Counted from the first letter of the stretch, positions 1-6,744 are shown. The stretch is DNA of 9,237 nt from an uncultured Collinsella sp. (GCA_900758845.1 CAAESW010000084.1:1-9237), one strand, 5' to 3'. A program made the numbers and translations. Notes: generated by a model not told the origin, from the letters alone.

Positions 1-53
1 CATCGCGCCGAGAGTACTGCGGGGTCAGCCCGTGGGAGGCCAGGGCGCCGCTG
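1..53 (+). rRNA. rrf: 5S ribosomal RNA, 3' part only
   Basis: The segment reads like the last half of an actinobacterial 5S rRNA. It has a GCGCCGAGAGTACTGC stretch, a GGG-TCAG-CCC hairpin (helix IV/loop D region), GTGGGAG, and a closing GGGCGCCGC strand that would pair with the missing 5' end. The 5' half lies left of the window. The exact 3' end is uncertain by a few bases (about 51-55). A strong intrinsic terminator follows at 91-123, as expected for the end of an rRNA operon. The 16S and 23S genes are presumably further left (inferred). Confidence 0.85.
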
Positions 54-90
54 ACCGGTGGACGGCACCGAGCCGTACGCTTGAACTGAG

Positions 91-123
91 AAGGGGGGAG
101 GCCTCGCGGCCTCCCCCCTTTTT
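91..123 (+). terminator. Rho-independent terminator of the rRNA operon
   Basis: A perfect 13-bp stem (91-103 with 108-120) encloses a TCGC tetraloop and runs directly into a short T tract (119-123). The stem is almost all G:C. It ends transcription coming from the 5S gene. The minus-strand gene at 188-655 points toward it and may also stop here, though the T tract on that side is poor. Confidence 0.92.
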
Positions 124-187
124 GCGTTTATGGGGCGTAAATGACTCTATTACACCAGACGATCTTATCGTTTTTGGTATTCAGCCT

Positions 188-655
188 TTATTTAAAGAAG
201 ATAAATTGAATAACAAGGGCAACTGCTATGGCCACAATGATCAAAAGCAGGATTGTCAGTCGATGCTGCTTGCGTCGTTTACTTGATGAAACGAAGATTG
301 ATTTTCCCTGTTTTGGCGTTTCGAGATAGCGAGCCGAATGCGTCAAGGTTTGCTTTGGTCGAGGACCTCTTTGTTGATGAGTGGCGGATGCTTTCATCGG
401 CTCATCACTAGCTGCGCTGTTTTTAGATAATGGTGCGTCTTTCAGATATACAGGGTCTCCCGAGGCGACGCCCATATGTTTACGCCCCGTTTGGGCATCC
501 TCGAGTGTTTGATATCGATTTCTCGTCACATACTCGGGCTCCGGATCATTAATGGGCTCTTGCGAGATGTGGGGGCGATGGAACCGTGGCGGCTGCGTGG
601 AAGTATCTTCCCCCTGCGTCGGCATAAACATATTGTTCTGGTTTTGGTCGTCCAT
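188..655 (-). CDS. Hypothetical protein with one C-terminal membrane segment
   Basis: A 155-residue protein that I do not recognise. Residues 1-125 are polar, rich in Pro, Gln, Thr and Asp/Glu, and low in complexity, so probably disordered. A basic patch KRRKQHR (126-132) directly precedes a single hydrophobic helix (about 134-154) that ends the protein. By the positive-inside rule the long N-terminal part should be cytoplasmic and the protein anchored by its tail. There is no signal peptide and no catalytic motif. The start has AAAGGG four bases upstream (660-665) and a TACAAT -10 box further up, which argues for a real gene. GC is visibly lower than in the housekeeping genes. It lies between an rRNA operon end and a divergent hsp20 gene. 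Function unknown; a membrane-tethered scaffold or regulator is only a guess. Confidence 0.7.
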   Translation of the reverse strand: MDDQNQNNMFMPTQGEDTSTQPPRFHRPHISQEPINDPEPEYVTRNRYQTLEDAQTGRKHMGVASGDPVYLKDAPLSKNSAASDEPMKASATHQQRGPRPKQTLTHSARYLETPKQGKSIFVSSSKRRKQHRLTILLLIIVAIAVALVIQFIFFK

Positions 656-694
656 GATGCCCTTTAGCTCGTTACTAACAACGTGTACGCGCTC

Positions 695-700
695 ATTGTA
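695..700 (-). promoter_or_regulatory. Candidate -10 box for the membrane-tail protein gene
   Basis: On the minus strand bases 700-695 read TACAAT, 39 bases before the start codon at 655. No convincing TTGACA-like -35 sits at 16-18 bases. The same hexamer occurs in front of three other genes in the window, which gives some support. Confidence 0.4.
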
Positions 701-775
701 AGCCCCTTGTTATTTGTAGCTGGGGACATACTCGGTATTTAAGCTCTGGTTCAAAGAACCTTAACCTTCCTAAAA

Positions 776-796
776 CCTAAGTCATACGCACTTAGA
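776..796. promoter_or_regulatory. HAIR-like inverted repeat, possible HspR operator of hsp20
   Basis: CTAAGT (777-782) and ACTTAG (790-795) form a perfect 6-bp inverted repeat with a 7-base spacer. The actinobacterial HspR operator HAIR is CTTGAGT-N7-ACTCAAG. The two 7-base half-sites here match at 5 of 7 and 4 of 7 positions with the same spacing. A possible -10 box TATAGT lies at 803-808, so a protein bound here would cover the -35/spacer region. No good -35 hexamer is visible. It may equally be an unrelated repeat. Confidence 0.35.
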
Positions 797-837
797 TATG
801 CTTATAGTACTGGACTCAAAAAACTTTATAGTCGATG

Positions 838-866
838 TATATATGAGCACTGGGTGGGCATATATA
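838..866. repeat. 29-bp interrupted palindrome upstream of hsp20
   Basis: TATATATG (838-845) and CATATATA (859-866) are perfect reverse complements. Inside them CAC (848-850) and GTG (854-856) share the same centre at base 852. Only two base pairs of the arms are mismatched (846/858 and 847/857), with a TGG centre. It lies 67 bases before the hsp20 start. It could be a repressor operator or, if transcribed, a hairpin in the leader. Part of the match is simple TA-rich sequence, so chance is possible. Confidence 0.5.
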
Positions 867-908
867 AGAGCGTCAAAAGAAGTCCCAGTCACCTGGAAGA
901 TGACTCGG

Positions 909-926
909 CAGTCCTATAAAGGAGTG
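909..926 (+). promoter_or_regulatory. Possible RNA thermometer hairpin over the hsp20 Shine-Dalgarno
   Basis: In the RNA, TCCT (912-915) can pair with AGGA (920-923) across an ATAA loop. The stem extends past a G/G mismatch by CA (909-910) pairing with TG (925-926). This would partly hide the AAAGGAG ribosome binding site in a weak hairpin that should melt on warming. Short hairpins of this type are an established control for small heat shock protein mRNAs (ROSE, FourU, Synechocystis hsp17). This one is short and rests on pairing by eye only. Confidence 0.3.
918..924 (+). promoter_or_regulatory. Strong ribosome binding site that fixes the hsp20 start
   Basis: AAAGGAG lies eight bases before the ATG at 933. 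The open frame continues upstream in phase to 798, but those 45 codons do not resemble an Hsp20 N terminus and have no comparable site. Confidence 0.85.
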
Positions 927-932
927 GTAAAC

Positions 933-1364
933 ATGGCAAGCATGGTTCCTTATCGTTCGGTTTTTGGCGTTCGTCCCTCTGCAAGCTCGCTGTTCGATCT
1001 GTTTGATGATATGAGCGACCTAGCGAACAGCTCGATTGCCTCTAAGGCGTTCCCCGTTGACGTTGAGGATAAGGGCGATGGCTATGAGGTCAAGGCTTAT
1101 CTGACCGGCGTCGCCAAGGACGATATCGATGTCGAGCTTAACGAGGGCCGTCTGTCCATTAGCGTGAATGTCGAGGAAGACGAGGAGAACGAGGGCAAGA
1201 ACTTCCTGCAGAAGGAGTTCAGCTCGTACAGCGCGACGCGTGGCGTGTATCTTAAGGACGCTTCGAGCGAGGGCCTCTCGGCTAAGTACGCTGACGGCAT
1301 CCTGACCGTTACGGTTCCCAAGATCGTCGAGAAGAAGAACGTTACGAAGATCTCCATCGAATAA
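933..1364 (+). CDS. hsp20: Hsp20/alpha-crystallin family small heat shock protein
   Basis: A 143-residue ATP-independent holdase chaperone that binds unfolding proteins in the cytoplasm as large oligomers. The N-terminal arm (1-38) includes the hydrophobic, oligomer-forming stretch SLFDLFDDM (19-27). The alpha-crystallin domain spans about 39-133. It contains the FPVDVED start, the LTGVAKDDIDVEL strands, and the family signature AKYADGILTVTVPK (117-130), equivalent to A-x-x-x-n-GvL-x-v-x-xP. The C-terminal tail ends TKISIE with the I-x-I anchor (I140, I142) that docks on neighbouring subunits. Length is normal for bacterial Hsp20 (about 140-150). The ATG at 933 is chosen for its AAAGGAG site and family length. 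The long upstream region with inverted repeats suggests heat-shock control. It is monocistronic and ends at a shared terminator. Confidence 0.95.
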   Translation: MASMVPYRSVFGVRPSASSLFDLFDDMSDLANSSIASKAFPVDVEDKGDGYEVKAYLTGVAKDDIDVELNEGRLSISVNVEEDEENEGKNFLQKEFSSYSATRGVYLKDASSEGLSAKYADGILTVTVPKIVEKKNVTKISIE

Positions 1365-1397
1365 CTTCGTTGGTGTTCTTCGCTATTAAAAGACAAC

Positions 1398-1431
1398 AAA
1401 AGGGGCTGGGAAGCGATTCCCGGCCCCTTTT
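1398..1431. terminator. Bidirectional terminator between convergent hsp20 and walJ
   Basis: A 15-bp stem with one U.G pair (1407/1422) closes on a GCGA loop (1413-1416). A flanks the 5' side and T the 3' side (1398-1401 and 1428-1431), so it can work on both strands. On the minus strand further T-rich sequence follows. It lies 33 bases after the hsp20 stop and 15 bases beyond the walJ stop. Confidence 0.9.
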
Positions 1432-1446
1432 GCTGTTTAGGACAGT

Positions 1447-2256
1447 CTATTGAATGGTTGCTGGCCGATACTGGCTTGCGGGGCGTATCGAGAGTTTTCG
1501 CGATCCTTGGAGAAGGGTGGCGGAGCTGCCGAGCTCGTCATCCAGGGTTGCGGCTAGAGCTTTGGCATAGCTTTTGACGGTAAGGCTCGGACGATTGTTA
1601 TCTTGGCTGATATGCATGGCAATGAGCTGTTCGGTGCGATCGGTAACAAGTTCGCGCGCGGCTTCGGCGGCTTGGCCGTTGGAGAGGTGTCCCCTTGCAG
1701 ACAGGATGCGCTCCTGAAGAAAGCGGGGATATTCTCCCTCGCGCAGCATGGTCACATCGTGGTTGCTTTCGAGCGCGAGGACTCGACAATCTTTGAGGGT
1801 GTTCATGGCTTGGCTCGATAGCTCTCCGGTGTCGGTAGCAAAGCCGATGGAATCATCGAGGGCGTCGAATCGAAAGCCGATTGGATTTATGACATCGTGT
1901 GATGTTGAGTAGGTTTGCGCGTGGATGCCGGCAATGGATAGGGTGTCACCGGGGTCGAATTCCTCGACAGGCAGATGCGAAAGATTTTCTTTGCTCGAAA
2001 GTGTGCCCCTACTGGCAAAGAGGGGACCGTGCCAGTGCTTGCACCAGACATCGAGACCCTTGATGTGATCGCTATGCTCATGAGTAATGAGAAGAGCCGA
2101 GACGTTGTCTGCCGAGAGTCCCAGTTCTGCCATGCGCTTTAATGTCTCGCGGCGAGAAAGACCGTCGTCAATCATGATGAGCCCCCGGGGGCCTTCGATG
2201 AGCGCGCAGTTGCCTTTTGAGCCGCTGCCAAGGATATGAAGGTGCAGACGAGACAT
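1447..2256 (-). CDS. walJ: WalJ/YycJ-type metallo-beta-lactamase-fold nuclease
   Basis: A 269-residue cytoplasmic metallo-hydrolase of the YycJ/WalJ family. A Bacillus member has 5'-3' exonuclease activity and has been linked to DNA mismatch processing. The family N terminus LHILGSGSKGN (6-16) is present. The two-metal site shows THEHSDH (58-64), H120 in STSHD, D142 in ATDTGE and H215. Family motifs LESNHD (162-167) and GHLSN (189-193) are also present. Length fits the usual 260-270. I start at 2256 because MSRLHLHILGSG matches the family start. An upstream in-frame ATG at 2304 would add 16 unrelated residues and abut tilS. The ribosome binding site is poor (only TTGGAA nearby). It diverges from tilS with 48 bases between start codons. 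In Firmicutes walJ sits in the walRK operon; here it stands alone. Confidence 0.88.
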   Translation of the reverse strand: MSRLHLHILGSGSKGNCALIEGPRGLIMIDDGLSRRETLKRMAELGLSADNVSALLITHEHSDHIKGLDVWCKHWHGPLFASRGTLSSKENLSHLPVEEFDPGDTLSIAGIHAQTYSTSHDVINPIGFRFDALDDSIGFATDTGELSSQAMNTLKDCRVLALESNHDVTMLREGEYPRFLQERILSARGHLSNGQAAEAARELVTDRTEQLIAMHISQDNNRPSLTVKSYAKALAATLDDELGSSATLLQGSRKLSIRPASQYRPATIQ

Positions 2257-2270
2257 AAGATTCCAAAGGA

Positions 2271-2276
2271 TACAAT
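2271..2276 (+). promoter_or_regulatory. Candidate -10 box for tilS
   Basis: TACAAT lies 28 bases before the tilS ATG, in the short divergent gap with walJ. No clear -35 hexamer is visible at the right distance. The implied leader would be about 20 bases and includes AGGAGG at 2293-2298. Confidence 0.45.
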
Positions 2277-2304
2277 GGGTGCGGACGAATAGAGGAGGAA
2301 GCAA

Positions 2305-3843
2305 ATGCCTACGGTATCACAGCATTACGGACACCATGCCGTGCCCGGGGCAGTCGATGAGACCCGAACGAGGCAGCAGGCTGCTCCTGTCGTGCTCATG
2401 GTATCAGGCGGCGCGGACTCGACGGCACTGCTTCTTATGGCGTGCACATCAAAGCTGGATATCCAAGACGGGCGCGGTGTTGCCCCCATTGCTCGCGAGC
2501 GCCTGCATGTGCTGCATGTAAACCATCATCTGCGCGGCAAGGCGTCCGATGGCGACGAGGCCTTTGTGCGTGAGCTCTGCGCGAAATATGGTTTACCGCT
2601 GTGCGTGGAGCACGCTTATTTTGATGGGGAGTCGGGCAATATTGAGGCCGCGGCCCGCGAAGTGCGCTATGCCGCGGCGCGGAGGTATGTTCGCGAGCTC
2701 TGCGCCCAGACGGGGGCACCGCGAACGGCGGCTCGTATCTGCACCGCGCACACGTCTTCGGATCGCGCGGAAACGTTTTTGATGAACGCGATTAAGGGTT
2801 CGGGCCCCGCTGGCCTATCGAGCATTCCTCGCCGGAGGAATATCGTGGTACGTCCCTTGCTCGACCTAACTCATGGCGAGCTCGTGGGCTATCTACAGGT
2901 ACATGGTCAGCCGTGGCGTGAAGACGAGAGCAATGAGGATATCTCGTATCTGCGAAACTACGTGCGCCATCGGGTAATGCCGGTGGTGGCACAGCGTAAT
3001 GCGAGCGTGTGCAAGACGATTGGCGCCGCCTGTGAGATCTTGGGTGATGAAGATGCGTTTCTATCCCAGCTGTCGGCACAGGCGTTTCGAAGCTGTTTGC
3101 GCAAAGAGGCAGCGGGTGCGCTGGTGCTCGATGCCAGGCGCCTGGCTGCGGCCGAGGTGGTAATCGCGCGGCGCATCGTGCGACTGGCGATTAAGCGCAT
3201 CGATCCGGACGCTCGTCCCGAGATGCGACATGTGGAGCGAGTCCTTTCCTGCGTTGCCGAGGGCACCGGCTCGGTCACGCTTCCGGCGGGGATTGACGCA
3301 CGCATTGAGTTTGGCATGCTGGCGTTTAAGGCGCCGGCGGCTCGCGAGGGCCTGGTCGCGGGCTGGGTTACCGTACCCGGTCGTTTGCCGTTGGGCGGGG
3401 GACGTATGCTGGTCACAGAACCGATGGCTGTTGAGCCGGGATGCGATATCGTGCGCCGCGCCCGTGAGCTTGCGGCTGCCGGGGAAGTGACAGCTTTGGT
3501 AGACGCGGCTGCCCTGGGTTTTGCCGACAGCGATAGTGAGCGGATCCTGGCGGGCTCGCGTGGCGAGATCCCTGCCGAGGCGCGATTGGCGCGCCTGTGG
3601 GTGGACGGTCCCGCGCCGGGAGACGTGATGTGCCCGTTAGGGATGAGTGGCCGAAGCAAGAAAGTATCCGATTTGCTAGGTGAGGCTCGCATTCCCGTTT
3701 CCGAGCGCGCCGGCGTGCCCATGGTGAGGACGGCGCCGGGGGGTGCCGTGGTGTGGGTCGCCGGAGTTCGCGCGGACGAGCGTTTTAAGTGCACGGCCGC
3801 AACGCGCGTGGCATATCTGCTTCGTGTGGTCGTTGCGGAATAG
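2305..3843 (+). CDS. tilS: tRNA(Ile)-lysidine synthetase TilS
   Basis: A 512-residue essential tRNA-modifying enzyme. It joins lysine to C34 of tRNA-Ile2 (CAU anticodon) using ATP, switching the tRNA from Met to Ile charging and AUG to AUA reading. The N-terminal PP-loop ATPase domain has SGGADST (34-40), LHVLHVNHHLRG (67-78), TAHTSSDRAETFLMN (147-161) and KGSGPAGL (164-171). The tRNA-contacting W-x-EDESNED...Y-RNYVRH segment spans 204-222. The C-terminal TilS domain carries the signature MCPLGMSGRSKKVSDLL (442-458). At 512 residues it is a long, full three-domain form. The ATG is backed by AGGAGG six bases upstream. A 147-base gap and a separate promoter follow before hpt. In Bacillus subtilis TilS and HprT are reported to form a complex that activates ftsH. 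The shared synteny makes that worth testing here, but nothing in this sequence proves it. Confidence 0.96.
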   Translation: MPTVSQHYGHHAVPGAVDETRTRQQAAPVVLMVSGGADSTALLLMACTSKLDIQDGRGVAPIARERLHVLHVNHHLRGKASDGDEAFVRELCAKYGLPLCVEHAYFDGESGNIEAAAREVRYAAARRYVRELCAQTGAPRTAARICTAHTSSDRAETFLMNAIKGSGPAGLSSIPRRRNIVVRPLLDLTHGELVGYLQVHGQPWREDESNEDISYLRNYVRHRVMPVVAQRNASVCKTIGAACEILGDEDAFLSQLSAQAFRSCLRKEAAGALVLDARRLAAAEVVIARRIVRLAIKRIDPDARPEMRHVERVLSCVAEGTGSVTLPAGIDARIEFGMLAFKAPAAREGLVAGWVTVPGRLPLGGGRMLVTEPMAVEPGCDIVRRARELAAAGEVTALVDAAALGFADSDSERILAGSRGEIPAEARLARLWVDGPAPGDVMCPLGMSGRSKKVSDLLGEARIPVSERAGVPMVRTAPGGAVVWVAGVRADERFKCTAATRVAYLLRVVVAE

Positions 3844-3904
3844 CGTCCCACGCCAGCTATTCTGTGCGACGTTGACGGTATTCCCGCGCTGATGGCGTAC
3901 GGGC

Positions 3905-3934
3905 TGGAAAATATTCCCCGTGCGCTGCTAGAAT
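3905..3934 (+). promoter_or_regulatory. Promoter of the hpt-ftsH operon (extended -10)
   Basis: TGC-TAGAAT (3926-3934) is a good extended -10 element. TGGAAA (3905-3910) is a weak -35 candidate at 18-bp spacing. The start point would be near 3941, giving a leader of about 50 bases to the hpt ATG at 3991. It sits in the only sizeable gap of the tilS-hpt-ftsH cluster. No terminator for tilS is visible upstream, so read-through from tilS is also likely. Confidence 0.55.
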
Positions 3935-3990
3935 GTGAAGTTCGCGTCCATACGGCGGTGTGTGGGCGATAAGCACAAGAAAGGGTTGTC

Positions 3991-4539
3991 ATGGCTTCTC
4001 AACATCCGGATATCGAGAAGGTTTTGTTTACGCAGGAGGATATCGACGGTATCGTCTCTCGCCTGGGCGAGGAGATTACGCGCGACTACGCGGGTAAGGA
4101 TCTGGTGCTGATCGCGGTCCTACGCGGCGCCGTGGTCTTTATGGGCGACCTGATGCGCAAGATCGAGCTGCCGACCAACATCGATTTCATGGCTGTTTCG
4201 AGCTATGGCGACGGTGTGAAGTCCTCGGGTATCGTGCGTATCATTAAGGACCTGGATATCGACATCCGCGGTCGCGACGTGCTGATCGTCGAGGACATTC
4301 TGGACTCGGGCCTGACGCTCAAGTATCTGATGAAGAACCTCGAGAGCCGCAAGCCCGCTTCTCTGGAGGTCGCCGCCTTCCTGTGGAAGGACGTTGAGGA
4401 CCGCGTCTCGGCCATCACGCCCAAGTATGTTGGAACCCATTGCCCCGATGCCTTTGTGGTGGGCTACGGCCTCGACTATGCCGAGCGCTATCGTAACCTT
4501 CCGTATCTGGGCATTTTGAAACCGGAGGTTTATTCGTAA
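3991..4539 (+). CDS. hpt: Hypoxanthine(-guanine) phosphoribosyltransferase
   Basis: A 182-residue cytoplasmic purine-salvage enzyme that transfers the phosphoribosyl group of PRPP to hypoxanthine or guanine, giving IMP or GMP. The PRPP-binding signature VLIVEDILDSGLT is at 97-109, with the E-D pair at 101-102. The flexible loop SSYGDGVKSSG (70-80), the conserved LRG (44-46) and the base-binding tail KYVG...FVVGYGLDYAERYR (145-168) are all present. Length is typical for bacterial Hpt (about 175-185). The start is supported by GAAAGGG five bases upstream. The stop codon is separated from the ftsH ATG by one base, so the two are co-transcribed and probably translationally coupled. Whether hypoxanthine or guanine is preferred cannot be read from the sequence. 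Confidence 0.96.
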   Translation: MASQHPDIEKVLFTQEDIDGIVSRLGEEITRDYAGKDLVLIAVLRGAVVFMGDLMRKIELPTNIDFMAVSSYGDGVKSSGIVRIIKDLDIDIRGRDVLIVEDILDSGLTLKYLMKNLESRKPASLEVAAFLWKDVEDRVSAITPKYVGTHCPDAFVVGYGLDYAERYRNLPYLGILKPEVYS

Positions 4540-4540
4540 G

Positions 4541-6676
4541 ATGCCCGACGACCATAACGATAACAATTCCCAGACTCCCCGGGAGCCTAAGATCCCGGGG
4601 ATGCCCGGAGGCAAGAAGCCCACGCGTACGGGCTGGCTGTATTTTATTTTGGCTTGCGCGCTTCTGGGCTACGCCTTCTTTAACATGGGCTCCGGCTTTG
4701 CCAATTCCAGCAATACCGTTAAGCTCGCGACGAGCGAGATGGTGAGCGCCATCAAGCAGGATCGCGTCGAAGATCTGACCTATACGGTTCAAGACGGAAG
4801 CGTGAAGGGTCATTACTGGAAGACGAAGAAGGACAAGGGCGATACGAGCGAGCTCAAGAGCTTCTCCTCGACCTATGTCGGCTCCGATTCGCTTGCCGAG
4901 CTCATGGCGGAGCACCCCGATACCAAGTACATCGTCAACACCAACGATCCCGATTTTTGGGGCGACTTGGCGATGAGTGTGCTTCCGACGATCGCCCTTA
5001 TCGCCATCATGTTCTACTTTATGCGTCAGATGATGGGCGCCAACAACAGGAACATGCAGTTTGGCAAGACCAACGCCAAGACCAACGAGGCCACACGCCC
5101 CAAGGTCAAGTTTGAAGACGTTGCCGGCGTGGACGAGGCAGTCGAGGAGCTCGAGGAGATCCGTGACTTTTTGAGCGATCCGGATCGCTATCGCAAGCTG
5201 GGCGCCAAGATCCCGCGTGGCGTGTTGCTGGTTGGCCCTCCGGGCACCGGTAAAACGCTGCTGGCCAAGGCCGTTGCCGGCGAGGCGGGCGTGCCGTTCT
5301 TTAGCATCTCGGGTTCCGACTTTGTCGAGATGTTCGTAGGTGTCGGCGCCAGCCGTGTGCGTGACCTCTTTAAGGAGGCCAAGTCCCAGGCCCCGTCGAT
5401 CATCTTCATCGATGAGATCGATGCCGTGGGACGTCAGCGCGGAGCTGGCTTGGGCGGCGGTCACGACGAGCGCGAGCAGACGCTCAACCAGCTGCTGGTC
5501 GAGATGGACGGCTTTGAGGAAAGCGAGTCGGTCATCCTGATCGCCGCCACCAACCGCCCCGACATTCTGGATCCGGCGCTGCTGCGTCCCGGTCGTTTTG
5601 ACCGTCAGGTTACGGTCGACCGTCCGGATGTGAAGGGCCGCGAGCAGATCTTGCGCGTGCATGCCGAGAACAAGCCGATGGACGAGGACGTTAAGTTTGA
5701 GAAGCTCGCCCAGATGACCGTTGGCTTCACTGGTGCCGATCTGGCAAATCTGCTCAACGAGTCTGCGCTGTTGGCTGCCCGCCGCCATCGTTCCGTGATC
5801 TCGATGGACGAGGTCGAGGAATCGATGGAGCGCGTGATTGCCGGACCGCAGCGCAAGGGTCGCGTGATGACCGAGGCCGAGCGCACCACGATTGCCTACC
5901 ACGAGAGCGGTCACGCCCTGGTGGGTCACATCCTGGAGCACTCCGATCCGGTCCACAAGATCTCGATCGTCAGCCGCGGCCAGGCTTTGGGTTACACGCT
6001 GCAGCTTCCGCAGGAGGACCACTTCCTCAAGACCAAGAACGAGATGCTCGACGAGCTCGCCGTGTTCTTGGGTGGCCGCGTTGCCGAGGAACTCATGTGC
6101 GACGACATCACGTCGGGCGCGAGCAACGATCTGGAGCGCGCGACCAAGATGGCGCGCGAGATGGTCACGCGCCTGGGCATGAGCGAGGAGCTTGGAACGC
6201 AGGTGTTTGGTGAGGCGCAGCATCAGGTATTCCTGGGCCGCGACTATGCCGATCATCAGGACTACTCTGAGGAGACGGCGCGTCGCATCGACATTGAGGT
6301 CCAGCGCATTATGCGTGAGGCCCATCGTCGTGCGGTCGAGATCCTGGATGCCCGTCGCGATCAGCTCGACCTGATGGCCAAGGTGCTGCTCGAGCGCGAG
6401 ACCGTCGAGGGTGACGCCGTGAACGCCCTGCTCGACAACGAGTGGGACGCCTACCTTGAGCGCGAGGGCGATATCCTGGCGGCCAAGGAGGAGCGCAATG
6501 CCAAGGCGGCCGGCATGCCGACCAAGAAGCGCACGCCCCGTATGAGCGAGGAAGAGCTGGCGGCTGATGCCGCGGCCTTTGCGCAGGCGGCCATGCAGGA
6601 GGATGCCGAAGTCGCATCCGATGATGCTGGCGATGACCATGCCGTCGTCGATGCCGACGCCGACGCCGACAAATAG
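4541..6676 (+). CDS. ftsH: ATP-dependent zinc metalloprotease FtsH
   Basis: A 711-residue membrane-bound AAA+ protease that hexamerises and degrades damaged membrane proteins and short-lived regulators. Two membrane helices (about 32-49 and 145-161) bracket an extracytoplasmic domain of some 95 residues. The AAA module shows Walker A GPPGTGKT (232-239), Walker B IIFIDEID (287-294), the pore FVGVGAS (265-271) and the second region of homology ATNRPDILD...RPGRFDR (336-355) with its arginine fingers. The peptidase domain has the zinc motif HESGH (454-458) and the third ligand D530 in TSGASNDLE. After the family core the C terminus is long and acidic (about 686-711), ending DADADADK. GGAGG for ftsH lies inside the end of hpt (4524-4528), 12 bases before the ATG, a long spacing that suggests coupling to hpt translation. 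A strong terminator follows. Confidence 0.97.
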   Translation: MPDDHNDNNSQTPREPKIPGMPGGKKPTRTGWLYFILACALLGYAFFNMGSGFANSSNTVKLATSEMVSAIKQDRVEDLTYTVQDGSVKGHYWKTKKDKGDTSELKSFSSTYVGSDSLAELMAEHPDTKYIVNTNDPDFWGDLAMSVLPTIALIAIMFYFMRQMMGANNRNMQFGKTNAKTNEATRPKVKFEDVAGVDEAVEELEEIRDFLSDPDRYRKLGAKIPRGVLLVGPPGTGKTLLAKAVAGEAGVPFFSISGSDFVEMFVGVGASRVRDLFKEAKSQAPSIIFIDEIDAVGRQRGAGLGGGHDEREQTLNQLLVEMDGFEESESVILIAATNRPDILDPALLRPGRFDRQVTVDRPDVKGREQILRVHAENKPMDEDVKFEKLAQMTVGFTGADLANLLNESALLAARRHRSVISMDEVEESMERVIAGPQRKGRVMTEAERTTIAYHESGHALVGHILEHSDPVHKISIVSRGQALGYTLQLPQEDHFLKTKNEMLDELAVFLGGRVAEELMCDDITSGASNDLERATKMAREMVTRLGMSEELGTQVFGEAQHQVFLGRDYADHQDYSEETARRIDIEVQRIMREAHRRAVEILDARRDQLDLMAKVLLERETVEGDAVNALLDNEWDAYLEREGDILAAKEERNAKAAGMPTKKRTPRMSEEELAADAAAFAQAAMQEDAEVASDDAGDDHAVVDADADADK
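6653..6670 (+). repeat. Triple GCCGAC tandem repeat at the end of ftsH
   Basis: Three exact copies of the 6-mer GCCGAC encode the Ala-Asp repeats just before the ftsH stop. Each copy change keeps the frame, so the acidic tail could vary in length by slippage between strains (inferred). Confidence 0.8.
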
Positions 6677-6687
6677 TCTTTGTGGCG

Positions 6688-6726
6688 AAAGCCTCCGCGG
6701 GGAAACCTGCGGAGGCTTTTTCTTTT
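6688..6726 (+). terminator. Rho-independent terminator of hpt-ftsH
   Basis: The arms 6688-6701 and 6706-6719 pair over 14 bp, including one G.U pair (6699/6708) and three A:T pairs at the base. The stem closes on a GAAA tetraloop (6702-6705). It is followed by a T-rich tail (TTTTTCTTTT, 6717-6726). It starts 11 bases after the ftsH stop. Confidence 0.95.
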
Positions 6727-6744
6727 GAGCGATATGGGGCCGTC

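Noticed and set aside
56..70. CGGTG-GACGG-CACCG inverted repeat after the 5S gene
   Set aside because: A 5-bp repeat in GC-rich spacer, common by chance; possibly part of 5S processing but unsupported.
159..175. ACGAT-CTT-ATCGT hairpin followed by TTTT
   Set aside because: Only five base pairs, A:T-rich, and just downstream of a far stronger terminator. Too weak to call.
748..760. GGTTC-AAA-GAACC inverted repeat in the hsp20 upstream region
   Set aside because: Five base pairs with a 3-base centre and no match to a known operator; no more than a possible weak site.
798..932. In-frame upstream extension of hsp20
   Set aside because: The 45 extra codons are unlike Hsp20 proteins, cover the 29-bp palindrome, and have no good ribosome binding site. 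AAAGGAG supports the ATG at 933.
2257..2304. In-frame upstream extension of walJ
   Set aside because: The 16 extra residues do not fit the family N terminus and would place the start directly against the tilS start.
2958..3992. A 344-codon open frame on the minus strand opposite tilS
   Set aside because: Low-complexity Ser/Arg/Ala/Pro composition typical of a shadow frame; tilS motifs on the plus strand continue to the end.
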